From the NCBI GenBank assembly GCA_046050465.1, contig JBJOPS010000028.1, forward strand, positions 1 through 64,000: a stretch of 64,000 nt of DNA. Direction: 5' to 3'. This stretch comes from Egaibacter sp046050465 (GTDB taxonomy: Bacteria > Pseudomonadota > Gammaproteobacteria > Burkholderiales > Burkholderiaceae_C). Under the pieces are notes generated by a model. It was given only the letters and a program-made list of their open reading frames with translations, ran no database searches and had not been told where the DNA came from. Shown here one piece after another: positions 8,917-16,527 of the stretch (position 1 is its first letter; the number at the start of each line of letters is the position of its first letter). A program made the translations under genes and the position numbers.

Positions 8917-10181
8917 TTACCTATGATCAACTGTTGCACCTCGGTCGCTCCTTCGTAGATGCGCAGCGAGCGGATGTCGCGGTACAGGCTCTCCACCTTG
9001 GTGCCCACCTTCACACCCATGCCGCCGTGCATTTGCAGCGCCATGTCGATCACGCGCTGCGCGTTTTCGGTGGCGGTCATCTTGGCCATGGCTGCCGCAG
9101 CCGTGTAGGCCTGCGCGTTTGCCGGAGTGGCGGTGCCCACACAGTCGCGCATCCACGCGGCGCGGTAGGTGAGCAAGGCTGCGGCGTCGATCAGTGCGGC
9201 CATCTCGCCCAGCTTGGCTTGCGTGAGCTGAAAATCCGCCAGCCGCTGGCCAAACATCGGGCGCTGTTTGGCGTAGCTCACCGCTTCTGCCAGCGCACGG
9301 CGGGCCATGCCCAGCGCGGCGCCAGCGACGGACGCACGAAAAATGTCCAGCGTCTGCATCGCCAGCTTGAAGCCGCCGTTCAGCTCGCCCAGTTGCGCAC
9401 TGGCGGGCACGGTGCAATCGGCAAACTGCAGCGTGGCCAGCGGGTGCGGCGCCATCACCTCGATATGTTCGGATGCATCCAGCCCCTTGGTATCCGCGTC
9501 CACGATGAAAGCGGTGATGCCGCGCGTGCCCGCTTCGGGCTCGGTCTTGGCGAACACGCAGTAGTAGTCGGCGATGCCACCGTTGCTGATCCAGGTTTTG
9601 GTGCCGTTCAGCGTAAAAAATGCCTCTTTTTGAGCATCTTTTTGGCCCTCAGCCCTCGTGGAATATGCGTGAGTAGCTATTGTTTTCATAGCGCCCGCAT
9701 CGGAACCAGCTTCTGGCTCGCTCAAGGCAAACGCGGCAATCTTGTCGCCCCGCGCCACCGCGGGCAGATACGCCGCCTGTTGCGCGGGGGTGCCTGCCAG
9801 CGTGATGGCACCGCTGCCCAGGCCCTGCATGGCAAAGGCGAAGTCGGCCAGCGGCGAGTGAAACGCCAGCGTTTCGCGCAGAATCACCAGTGCGCGGGAA
9901 TCCATTTTGTCCAGCGCGCCACCAAATGAGGCGGGCACGCAGTAACGCAGCCAGCCCGCGTCGCCCAGGAGGCGGACCCATTCCTTGCAGGCGCGGCGGT
10001 CGTCATGTTCGTCCACGTTTTGCTGCAGCGCCCAGGCGGCCAGGCTGGTGGCGAGGTGCTGGTGGACTGCGTCGAAGAACGGCAGGCTGAGGTGTGCCAG
10101 AGGGAGCTGCCCTTCGACCCCTACGACGTTGCTCATGACAGGCTGCTCAGGGCGAACGGTATTTTGGGTTGGCTGGTTCAT
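8898..10181 (-). CDS. Acyl-CoA dehydrogenase carrying an in-frame repeat insertion
   Basis: FAD-dependent acyl-CoA dehydrogenase, 427 residues from ATG 10181, chosen because it lies just after the enoyl-CoA hydratase stop. FAD and substrate motifs are seen: LSEPEAGSDAGAM, LNGTKTWISNGG, the QxQAxLGEMA helix, MHGGMGVK and the C-terminal RIYEGATEVQQL holding the catalytic glutamate. Between SDAGAMKT and LNGTKTW, where the family normally has a short loop, lie about 20 extra residues including AYSTRAEGQKDAQKEAFF, encoded by a dispersed repeat. Its likely role is oxidation of an alicyclic or linear CoA intermediate after ring reduction. Whether the enlarged loop allows activity is unknown. Confidence 0.9.
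   Translation of the reverse strand: MNQPTQNTVRPEQPVMSNVVGVEGQLPLAHLSLPFFDAVHQHLATSLAAWALQQNVDEHDDRRACKEWVRLLGDAGWLRYCVPASFGGALDKMDSRALVILRETLAFHSPLADFAFAMQGLGSGAITLAGTPAQQAAYLPAVARGDKIAAFALSEPEAGSDAGAMKTIATHAYSTRAEGQKDAQKEAFFTLNGTKTWISNGGIADYYCVFAKTEPEAGTRGITAFIVDADTKGLDASEHIEVMAPHPLATLQFADCTVPASAQLGELNGGFKLAMQTLDIFRASVAGAALGMARRALAEAVSYAKQRPMFGQRLADFQLTQAKLGEMAALIDAAALLTYRAAWMRDCVGTATPANAQAYTAAAAMAKMTATENAQRVIDMALQMHGGMGVKVGTKVESLYRDIRSLRIYEGATEVQQLIIGKWVLKS
9618..9692 (+). repeat. Dispersed repeat family A, copy inside acyl-CoA dehydrogenase
   Basis: Best-preserved copy. Plus-strand core reads GGCCCTCAGCCCTCGTGG, then AATATGCGTGAGTAGC and an AT-rich tail TATTGTTTTCATAGC. The tail in other copies is a small hairpin GCTATT-n-AATAGC. 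Transcribed antisense within the host gene, it stays in frame. Confidence 0.85.
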
Positions 10182-10185
10182 GACC

Positions 10186-11043
10186 TCAGTTCCCCTCAAA
10201 CACCGGCTTCTGCTTCGCGGCAAACGCGTCGTAGGCCCGTTTGAAGTCCTGCGTCTGCATGCAGATGGCCTGCGCCTGCGCTTCGGCTTCCACGGCCTGC
10301 TCAATCGTCATGGCCCATTCCTGCTGCAGCATGGTTTTGGTCATGCCGTGGGCGAACGTGGGGCCTGCGGCCAGCTCGGCAGCCAGCGCCTGCGCCTTGG
10401 GCAGCAGGTCGGCGCTCTCGTGCAGGGCGTTGAAGAAGCCCCAGGCCAGGCCCTCTTGCGCAGTCATGGCGCGGCCGGTGAACAGCAGCTCACTGGCCCG
10501 GCCCTGCCCGATCACACGCGGCAGCAAGGCGCAGGCGCCCATGTCGGCACCGGCCAGCCCCACTCGGGTGAACAGAAACGCGGTCTTCGTGCTGGCCGTG
10601 CCAAAGCGCATGTCGCAAGCCAGCGCCATCATCGCGCCCGCCCCGGCGCAGATACCGTCTATCGCGCCGATGATGGGCTGCGGGCAGTTGCGCATGGTCT
10701 TCACCAGATCGCCCGTCATGCGGGTGAACTCCAGCATCTCGGGCATGCTCATCTTCGTGAGCGGGCCGATGATCTCGTGCACATCGCCGCCGCTGCAGAA
10801 ATTGCCGCCCGCGCCGGTGACCACCACCACCTTCACGTCGGTGGCGTATTTGAGCGCTTCAAACAGGTTGCGCAGCTCGGCGTAGGAGTCAAACGTCAGC
10901 GGGTTTTTGCGCTCGGGCCGGTTCAGCGTGAGGGTGCCCACACCGTCGGCGGCGCAGCTCCAGGCAAAGTGTTTGGCCTGATACGCCGCCTTGGCATCGA
11001 ACTGGGTGCGCATGGGGTTGCCCGCGCCAATGTAGTGTTTCAT
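10186..11043 (-). CDS. Enoyl-CoA hydratase/isomerase family protein
   Basis: Crotonase-fold protein of 285 residues. Oxyanion-hole elements are clear: NRPERKNPLTF, VTGAGGNFCSGGDVHEI and IDGICAGAGAMMALACDMRF. It would hydrate or open a CoA-bound alicyclic intermediate in the aromatic pathway. The ATG at 11043 overlaps the marR stop as ATGA, and its stop lies four bases before the acyl-CoA dehydrogenase start, showing tight coupling. An internal ATG ten codons in (MRTQFD) is possible. Confidence 0.9.
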   Translation of the reverse strand: MKHYIGAGNPMRTQFDAKAAYQAKHFAWSCAADGVGTLTLNRPERKNPLTFDSYAELRNLFEALKYATDVKVVVVTGAGGNFCSGGDVHEIIGPLTKMSMPEMLEFTRMTGDLVKTMRNCPQPIIGAIDGICAGAGAMMALACDMRFGTASTKTAFLFTRVGLAGADMGACALLPRVIGQGRASELLFTGRAMTAQEGLAWGFFNALHESADLLPKAQALAAELAAGPTFAHGMTKTMLQQEWAMTIEQAVEAEAQAQAICMQTQDFKRAYDAFAAKQKPVFEGN

Positions 11044-11528
11044 GTGGGCTCCAACAATCCGGTTTTGGTGTGCTCTTTCACCTTGCCCAGCAGGCGGTGC
11101 AGCGTGGCAATTTCCTTCTCGGTGAGGCCACCGAAGGCCTCCACAATCCAGCCCTCGTGCTGGTGCGCCATGTCGCTGAACTGCTTGCGGCCCTTGGGCG
11201 TAAGCTTCACGCGGTAGGCGCGGCGGTCGCCGGGCACCTCCACACGCTCCACCAACCCCTCGGCCACCAGCTGGTCGGTGATGCCGGTGATGTTGCCGCC
11301 TGTCACCATCATGCGGCGCGACAGCTCGTTCATCTTCAGGCCGTCCGGGGCGCGCTCCAGTTGCGCCAGCAGGTCGAACCGCGGCAGCGTGGTGTCGAAC
11401 TGGTCACGCAGGCCGCTGCGCACCTGGGTTTCGATCAGTTGCGTGCACGTGAGCAGGCGCAGCCACAGGCGCAAGGCCTCGGGGTGCTCGGCGGGCGTGG
11501 TGCCGTGCAGGCGGGCTTCCTTGTCCAT
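11040..11528 (-). CDS. MarR family transcriptional regulator
   Basis: A 162-residue winged-helix protein with the MarR pattern: helix-turn-helix MNELSRRMMVTGGNITGITDQLV, the DxR wing GDRRAYRVKLTPKG and a C-terminal dimerisation helix. The start at 11528 is supported by an AGGAG nine bases upstream; the ATG at 11546 would lie ahead of that site and overlap the previous gene. It sits second in the aromatic operon, as expected for a regulator that senses a CoA thioester (known for related MarR proteins). A candidate operator GGTTTAAACC lies in the operon promoter at 14037-14046. Confidence 0.9.
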   Translation of the reverse strand: MDKEARLHGTTPAEHPEALRLWLRLLTCTQLIETQVRSGLRDQFDTTLPRFDLLAQLERAPDGLKMNELSRRMMVTGGNITGITDQLVAEGLVERVEVPGDRRAYRVKLTPKGRKQFSDMAHQHEGWIVEAFGGLTEKEIATLHRLLGKVKEHTKTGLLEPT

Positions 11529-11529
11529 A

Positions 11530-14022
11530 CTAGAGTTGCTCCTCATCTGCTACGCTTTTAGTAGCTACCCGAGCAGTATCGGCGAGGGCTAGAAGCTCTT
11601 TTTGCTTCTGAATTTCGCGGTAAAGCTGATCCCGGCCACTCAGGTACTGTTGGGGCCAGTCCACCGCGCGGCTCTGCAGTTTGGCGGCTTCGTGCAGCGT
11701 CCAGGCGGGGTCGGCCAGGTGCGGGCGGGCGATGGCGCACAGGTCGGCGCGGCCTGCGGCGATGATGCTGTTGGCCTGGTCTGCGTCGGTAATCGCGCCC
11801 ACGGCGATGGTCTGGATGCCTGCCTCGTTGCGGATGCGGTCGGAAAACGGCGTCTGGTACATGCGGCCATAAACCGGCTTGGCCGCGCGTGTGGTCTGGC
11901 CGCTGGAAACGTCGATCACGTCGCAACCCGCAGCCTTGAACACGCGTGCCATGGCCACCGCGTCGTCTGCCGTGTTGCCGCCGGGCGCCCAGTCGTGCGC
12001 GGAGATGCGCACGCTCATGGGCAGGTGCGCAGGCCACGCGGCGCGCATGGCGGCAAACACTTCCAGCGGGTAACGACAGCGGTTGTCGAACGAGCCGCCG
12101 TAGCTATCGGTGCGCAGATTGGTCAGCGGCGTGAGGAAGGTGGAGAGCAGGTAGCCGTGCGCGCAGTGCAGCTCCAGCCAGTCAAAACCGGCAGCGGCGG
12201 CGCGGCGGGTGGCGTCTACGAACTGCTGTTTGATGGTGTCCATGTCGGCCCGCGTCATGGCGTGCGGCGTCTGGTTTTGCTCGCCATATGGCTGGGCGCT
12301 GGCGGCCATCACCGGCCAGTTGGCCTGCACCGAATTGGGCAAATTGGCCGAATTGGGTAATGGCTCGTCTGTCTCTTCCCAGCCCACCTGCGTGGAGCCT
12401 TTGGGGCCGCTGTGGCCGAGCTGGATGCCAATTTTGGCAGTGCTGCTGGCGTGCACAAAATCCACAATGCGCTTGAAGCCCGCAGCCTGCGCGTCGTTCC
12501 ACAAGCCGGGGCAGCCGGGGGTGATGCGCCCTTCTGCATTCGGGCTGGTCATCTCCACCATCACCAGAGCCGCACCGCCCAGCGCGCGGGCGCCCAGGTG
12601 CACCAGGTGAAAGTCTTGCACCAGCCCGTCCACCGCGCTGTAGGTGGCCATGGGCGACACGACAATGCGGTTTTTAAGCTGCGTGTCGCGCACCTTCAGC
12701 GGCAGCAGCATGGGCGGCACCACCTTGCCGCCGGACAGCCAGGCCTCATACCCATCCAGCCAGGCCGCATCGCGCAGGCGCAGGTTTTCGTGGCTGATGC
12801 GCTGGCTGCGCGTGAGCAGCGAATAGGCAAACTGCTCCACCTGCATGCCGGTGTAACGCGTGACGTTCTCAAACCATTCAGTGGAGTTGCGCGCCGCGTT
12901 TTGAATCTTCAGCACCTCCACGCTGCGGCGGGCTTCGTAGCGCTGCAGCACCTCCATCATGTCTTTGCCCGCCACGAGTTGGTCGGTGCTGGCGGCGAAT
13001 TCCACGGCGCTTGTGCCGAATTCATTCGCCAGGTCAATTGCATCCTCCAGCGCCAGCTTGGTGCCGCTACCGATAGAAAAGTGCGCGGTATGGGCTGCGT
13101 CGCCCATCAACACGATGGGCACTGGTACCCCCACGCTCCCCACTGCGTGTGGTTCGCTGCCCCCCGAGGGGGCTGGCCTTGCTAGGGGCGGCCCGTCGCT
13201 GCGGCCGGGTAGGTTGATCCAGTGCACCCAGGTCTTGCACATCACGCGCGGAAAGCGAATCCAGTTGGCCGAGCCGCGCAGGTGCTTGGCGTTGCTAATG
13301 AGCGCGTTGCCATCCAGATATTTGGCAAACAGGCGTTCGCAAAACGCCACACCCTCCTCCTGGCTCATGTGCTCCAGCCCATGGGCATCCCACACAGCCT
13401 GCGGCGTTTCCACGATGAAGGTGGAGGTGTTGTCGTCAAACTTGTAGGCGTGCGCCTGAAACCAGCCGTGCTCGGTCTGCTCGAAGGCAAAGGTGAAGGC
13501 GTCAAACGTCTTTTTGGTGCCCAGCCACACAAAGCGGCACTGGCGCGTGTCGATGTCGGGCTGGAACACATTGGCGTAGCGGGTGCGGATGCGGCTGTTG
13601 AGCCCGTCGCTGGCAATCACCAGATCGGCGTGGTAGTGCGCGGCCAGCGCCTGATCGTCCGCCACGTCCACCTCAAACACCAGCGCCACACCCAGCGCAA
13701 TGCAGCGCTCTTGCAGGATGTTGAGCAGGTGCTTGCGCCCGATGCCACAAAACCCGTGCCCGCCCGAGCGCACGCTGCGCCCCTTGAAAAACACCTCGAT
13801 ATCGTCCCAGTGGTTCAGCGCGTCGCCAATCTGCTGCCCGGTGACGGGGTCCGCCGCGTGCAGGTTGCCCAGCGTCTGGTCCGACAGCACCACACCCCAG
13901 CCAAACGTGTCAAACGGCTTGTTGCGCTCCACCACCGTGATGTGATGCGCAGGGTTTTGCAGCTTCATCAGCAGCGCGAAATACAGACCGGCGGGGCCAC
14001 CGCCAATGCACAGGATGTTCAT
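11530..14022 (-). CDS. Flavin monooxygenase/Old Yellow Enzyme fusion (2-aminobenzoyl-CoA monooxygenase/reductase or salicylyl-CoA 5-hydroxylase type)
   Basis: An 830-residue two-domain flavoprotein. The N-terminal half is an FAD monooxygenase of the hydroxybenzoate type (MNILCIGGGPAGLYFALLM; VLMGDAAHTAHFSIGSG). The C-terminal half is an NADH:flavin oxidoreductase of the Old Yellow Enzyme type (VSPMATYSA, GIQLGHSGPKG, HCAHGYLLSTFLTPL, NRCRYPLEV). This fusion is known from enzymes that hydroxylate and reduce 2-aminobenzoyl-CoA, or hydroxylate salicylyl-CoA. Two foreign segments are visible: about 30 residues containing SDGPPLARPAPSGGSEP before the GDAAH motif (repeat B), and a C-terminal tail LALADTARVATKSVA from repeat A. 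First gene of the operon. The start at 14022 gives the canonical N-terminus. Confidence 0.88.
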   Translation of the reverse strand: MNILCIGGGPAGLYFALLMKLQNPAHHITVVERNKPFDTFGWGVVLSDQTLGNLHAADPVTGQQIGDALNHWDDIEVFFKGRSVRSGGHGFCGIGRKHLLNILQERCIALGVALVFEVDVADDQALAAHYHADLVIASDGLNSRIRTRYANVFQPDIDTRQCRFVWLGTKKTFDAFTFAFEQTEHGWFQAHAYKFDDNTSTFIVETPQAVWDAHGLEHMSQEEGVAFCERLFAKYLDGNALISNAKHLRGSANWIRFPRVMCKTWVHWINLPGRSDGPPLARPAPSGGSEPHAVGSVGVPVPIVLMGDAAHTAHFSIGSGTKLALEDAIDLANEFGTSAVEFAASTDQLVAGKDMMEVLQRYEARRSVEVLKIQNAARNSTEWFENVTRYTGMQVEQFAYSLLTRSQRISHENLRLRDAAWLDGYEAWLSGGKVVPPMLLPLKVRDTQLKNRIVVSPMATYSAVDGLVQDFHLVHLGARALGGAALVMVEMTSPNAEGRITPGCPGLWNDAQAAGFKRIVDFVHASSTAKIGIQLGHSGPKGSTQVGWEETDEPLPNSANLPNSVQANWPVMAASAQPYGEQNQTPHAMTRADMDTIKQQFVDATRRAAAAGFDWLELHCAHGYLLSTFLTPLTNLRTDSYGGSFDNRCRYPLEVFAAMRAAWPAHLPMSVRISAHDWAPGGNTADDAVAMARVFKAAGCDVIDVSSGQTTRAAKPVYGRMYQTPFSDRIRNEAGIQTIAVGAITDADQANSIIAAGRADLCAIARPHLADPAWTLHEAAKLQSRAVDWPQQYLSGRDQLYREIQKQKELLALADTARVATKSVADEEQL
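11548..11605 (-). repeat. Dispersed repeat family A, copy at 3' end of the monooxygenase fusion
   Basis: On the minus strand it reads CTTCTAGCCCTCGCCGATAC...GTAGCTACTAAAAGCGTAGC. It supplies the last roughly 20 codons of the fusion enzyme and abuts the marR ribosome-binding site. It is in the sense orientation relative to the gene. Confidence 0.75.
13126..13209. repeat. Dispersed repeat family B, copy inside the monooxygenase domain
   Basis: GC-rich element with core CACTGCGTGTGG, then GCTGCCCCCCGAGGGGGC, related to the copy at 46985-47069 (CACTTCGTGTGGCCGC, CCCCCTTGCAGGGGGC). It encodes an in-frame Pro/Gly/Ser-rich segment just upstream of the GDAAH flavin motif, where the family has none. 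Confidence 0.7.
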
Positions 14023-14023
14023 G

Positions 14024-14058
14024 GCGCAATAGTTTAGGTTTAAACCATTGGTTGTCAA
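14024..14058 (-). promoter_or_regulatory. Promoter of the aromatic-acid operon with palindromic operator in the spacer
   Basis: On the minus strand a perfect -35 TTGACA (14058-14053), a 16-base spacer and a -10 TAAACT (14036-14031) are followed by only eight bases before the ATG at 14022. The spacer contains the palindrome GGTTTAAACC (14046-14037), a plausible MarR operator. No ribosome-binding site precedes the ATG, so the transcript may be leaderless. Confidence 0.65.
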
Positions 14059-14131
14059 GGCAACAAGCCGCTTGACGATCAAGGATGTGAAGTTTTGCAG
14101 CAAGGGCAAACCATCATCATCTGAAAAAAGA

Positions 14132-14572
14132 TCAATAATCCCGCGTCGCAAACCGCTGCACACACGCGATATATGCATCCCCATCCGGCGGGTGCCCGGC
14201 GCGCTGGCTTTCCCAGATCATGCGACCCAGGCACTCCATGGTGTGGTGGTGCGCCTCGTGCAGCGAATTGCGGCGGTGCGTCAGCAACTCCACGGCCTGG
14301 CGGATGCCGCGTGGCTGGTCGATGGAGCACTGCTCGCTGATGGACAGATGCATGGACAGGTGCAAAAACGCGTTGGTTTTGCCTTCCTCTGCCGCGGCCA
14401 TGTTGCGCAACGCTGCGTCCACATCCGTCAGCTCGGTGTGGTATTCGGGGTGCTCGTCAATCCACCGGCTTGCTATGGTTTCAATAGCTTCCAGCGTATG
14501 TCCGGCGAGGGCTTTGGCATAAACCGAGCAGAAAAAGCGGCGAACGTCGGCTTGGGAGGGCTGCATCAACAT
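14132..14572 (-). CDS. DUF1841 family protein
   Basis: About 146 residues. The family's conserved features are evident: an N-terminal DVRRFFCSVYAK, WIDEHPEYH, FLHLSMHLSISEQ, SIDQPRGIRQAVELL, a histidine-rich HEAHHHTMECLGRMIW and PPDGDAYIACV. The function is unknown; the His/Glu pattern might bind a metal, which is inference. Start is ATG 14572 or ATG 14566. The segment ALAGHTLEAIETIA is encoded by a copy of repeat A that is in frame. The gene is divergent from the thiolase. Confidence 0.85.
   Translation of the reverse strand: MLMQPSQADVRRFFCSVYAKALAGHTLEAIETIASRWIDEHPEYHTELTDVDAALRNMAAAEEGKTNAFLHLSMHLSISEQCSIDQPRGIRQAVELLTHRRNSLHEAHHHTMECLGRMIWESQRAGHPPDGDAYIACVQRFATRDY
14471..14520 (-). 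repeat. Dispersed repeat family A, copy inside the DUF1841 gene
   Basis: The minus strand reads AAGCCCTCGCCGGACATACG followed by CTGGAAGCTATTGAAACCATAGC. It is in the sense orientation, in the same reading frame as the copy at the end of the monooxygenase gene (KALAGHT versus LLALADT). Confidence 0.6.
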
Positions 14573-14658
14573 GGCTGGTATTGTCCCGCACTGTCCCGCT
14601 CGTGCTGCGTGCGGGTTCATCCATCGGTGAAAATGTGACCTTACCCCCGAGGATCGAC

Positions 14659-15864
14659 ATGACTTCCCACGCTTTCATCTGTGATGCCATCCGTACCCCT
14701 TTTGGCCGTTATGGCGGCGCCCTGAGCAGTGTGCGCACCGACGATCTGGGCGCCATTCCACTCAAGGCGCTGATGGCGCGCAACCCGAGGGTGGACTGGC
14801 AGATGGTGACTGATGTCATTTACGGCTGCGCCAACCAGGCCGGTGAAGACAACCGCAACGTGGCGCACATGGCGTCTCTGCTGGCAGGCTTGCCGGTGGA
14901 CGTGCCGGGTGCCACCATCAACCGCCTGTGCGGCTCGGGTCTGGATGCTTTGGGCACGGCAGCCCGCGCCATCAAAGCGGGAGAAGCTACTTTAATGATA
15001 GCTGGTGGCGTAGAGAGCATGAGCCGTGCGCCGTTTGTCATGCCCAAGATGGATGCCGCCTTCAGCCGCACCAACGCGGTGTACGACACCACCATCGGCT
15101 GGCGTTTCATCAACAGGCTGATGAAAGAAAAATATGGTGTGGACGCCATGCCCGAGACCGCCGAAAACGTGGCGGCCGATTACAACGTCAGCCGTGAGGC
15201 GCAGGACAGGATGGCGCTGGCCAGCCAGATGAAGGCCGTTGCCGCCCAACAGGCGGGTCATCTGCACGCAGAAATCACCCCGGTGACGATCCCGCAGAAG
15301 AAGGGTGACGCCGTGGTCGTCAGCAAGGACGAACACCCCCGCGAAACCTCGCTGGACGCGCTGGCCAGACTCAAACCCATCGTGCGCCCGGACGGCACGG
15401 TGACCGCCGGCAACGCCAGCGGCGTGAACGACGGTGCCTGCGCCTTGCTGCTGGCCGACGAAGCCACTGTCACCAAAAACGGCCTGACGCCCCGCGCCCG
15501 CGTGGTGGGCATGGCCACGGCTGGTGTGCCGCCGCGCATCATGGGCATTGGCCCGGCCCCGGCCACGCAAAAGGTGCTGGCGCTCACGGGTTTGACGATG
15601 GAGCAGATGGATGTGATCGAGCTGAACGAAGCCTTTGCTGCACAAGGCCTGGCCGTGCTGCGCCTGCTGGGTGTGCCTGATGACGACCCGCGTGTGAACC
15701 GGTGGGGCGGCGCCATTGCGTTGGGGCATCCGCTGGGTGCGTCGGGCGCACGGCTGGCCACCACGGCGGTGAGCCAGCTGCATCAAACCGGGGGTCGTTA
15801 TGCGCTGTGCACCATGTGCATCGGAGTAGGGCAAGGCATTGCCGTGATTCTGGAGCGTGTTTGA
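14659..15864 (+). CDS. Acetyl-CoA acyltransferase, 3-oxoadipyl-CoA thiolase-like
   Basis: A 401-residue thiolase. The nucleophilic cysteine lies in NRLCGSGLDAL, the histidine in GHPLGASGAR and the second cysteine in MCIGVGQG. The N-terminus FICDAIRTPFGRYGGALSSVRTDDL and the phrase GCANQAGEDNRNVA resemble PcaF/PaaJ 3-oxoadipyl-CoA thiolases. Start ATG 14659 follows a GAGGA. It would release acetyl-CoA at the end of ring degradation. It is separated from the aromatic operon by the DUF1841 gene and reads in the opposite direction. Confidence 0.9.
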   Translation: MTSHAFICDAIRTPFGRYGGALSSVRTDDLGAIPLKALMARNPRVDWQMVTDVIYGCANQAGEDNRNVAHMASLLAGLPVDVPGATINRLCGSGLDALGTAARAIKAGEATLMIAGGVESMSRAPFVMPKMDAAFSRTNAVYDTTIGWRFINRLMKEKYGVDAMPETAENVAADYNVSREAQDRMALASQMKAVAAQQAGHLHAEITPVTIPQKKGDAVVVSKDEHPRETSLDALARLKPIVRPDGTVTAGNASGVNDGACALLLADEATVTKNGLTPRARVVGMATAGVPPRIMGIGPAPATQKVLALTGLTMEQMDVIELNEAFAAQGLAVLRLLGVPDDDPRVNRWGGAIALGHPLGASGARLATTAVSQLHQTGGRYALCTMCIGVGQGIAVILERV

Positions 15865-15865
15865 C

Positions 15866-16507
15866 TCAGTCCTGAACCCGCCACGCTGGCAATTCCCAGT
15901 TGCGCCAAAGCGCCACAGCCCGCAAACCGGCGGTAATGGCCACACACAGCAGCAATGCCAGCCAGCCGGCTGCGTCGGTCTGCCACAAACCCACATAAGC
16001 CCAGCCGCCCAGAAAGGCGAACACGGCGTAGGGTCGGTGGTCCCGAAACGCGCTGGGGATCTCGTTGCACACCATGTCGCGCAGCACGCCGCCAAAGACC
16101 CCGGTAATCACCCCCATCAACACGGCCACCACGCCCGGCATCTGCAACAGCAGCGCCTGGTGCACCCCCGTGGCGGTGAACAGGCCCAGTCCCAGCGCAT
16201 CGGGCCACTGAATGGCCCGCTCGGTCAGTTTGAAATGGCGGTTGCGCAGAAACAGCATGGCCAGCACACACAGAGCGAGCACGCCCCAGAGCAATTCCAC
16301 ATGGGCAACCCAGAAAAAGGGCCGCCGGTCAAGCAACAGGTCGCGCAGTGTGCCGCCGCCAAAAGCCGCCAGAAAACCCACCACGCAAACGCCCACTGCG
16401 TCCAGGCGCTTTCGCGCGGCTTCCAAAACACCCGACAATGCAAAGGCCGCCGTTGCCGCCACTTCCACCACCAGCCGCAGCGACTCGCCCCACGTTTGAA
16501 CATTCAT
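15866..16507 (-). CDS. TRIC-channel/UPF0126 (YicG-like) membrane protein
   Basis: A 213-residue protein of about seven membrane helices built from two similar halves. Each half carries the family signature: GGGTLRDLLLDRRPF in the first and GGVLRDMVCNEIPSAF in the second. Bacterial members form trimeric cation channels; the physiological role is unclear. The gene converges with the thiolase with one base between stops and diverges from the TauE-like gene with a 20-base gap. ATG 16510 is an alternative start. Confidence 0.9.
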   Translation of the reverse strand: MNVQTWGESLRLVVEVAATAAFALSGVLEAARKRLDAVGVCVVGFLAAFGGGTLRDLLLDRRPFFWVAHVELLWGVLALCVLAMLFLRNRHFKLTERAIQWPDALGLGLFTATGVHQALLLQMPGVVAVLMGVITGVFGGVLRDMVCNEIPSAFRDHRPYAVFAFLGGWAYVGLWQTDAAGWLALLLCVAITAGLRAVALWRNWELPAWRVQD

Positions 16508-16527
16508 CATGCAAGGATTGTCGCCGC

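Noticed and set aside
14982..15003. A stretch GAAGCTACTTTAATGATAGC in the thiolase gene that resembles the tail of repeat A
   Set aside because: The encoded KAGEATLMIAGG is normal for thiolases with no extra residues, and the GCCCTCG half of the repeat is missing, so the likeness is probably chance or at most a partial trace.
16348..16527. Extended N-terminus for the TauE/SafE gene
   Set aside because: The extra 60 residues are Pro/Arg low-complexity, overlap the divergent channel gene and lack similarity; ATG 16528 with AAGGA is the natural start.
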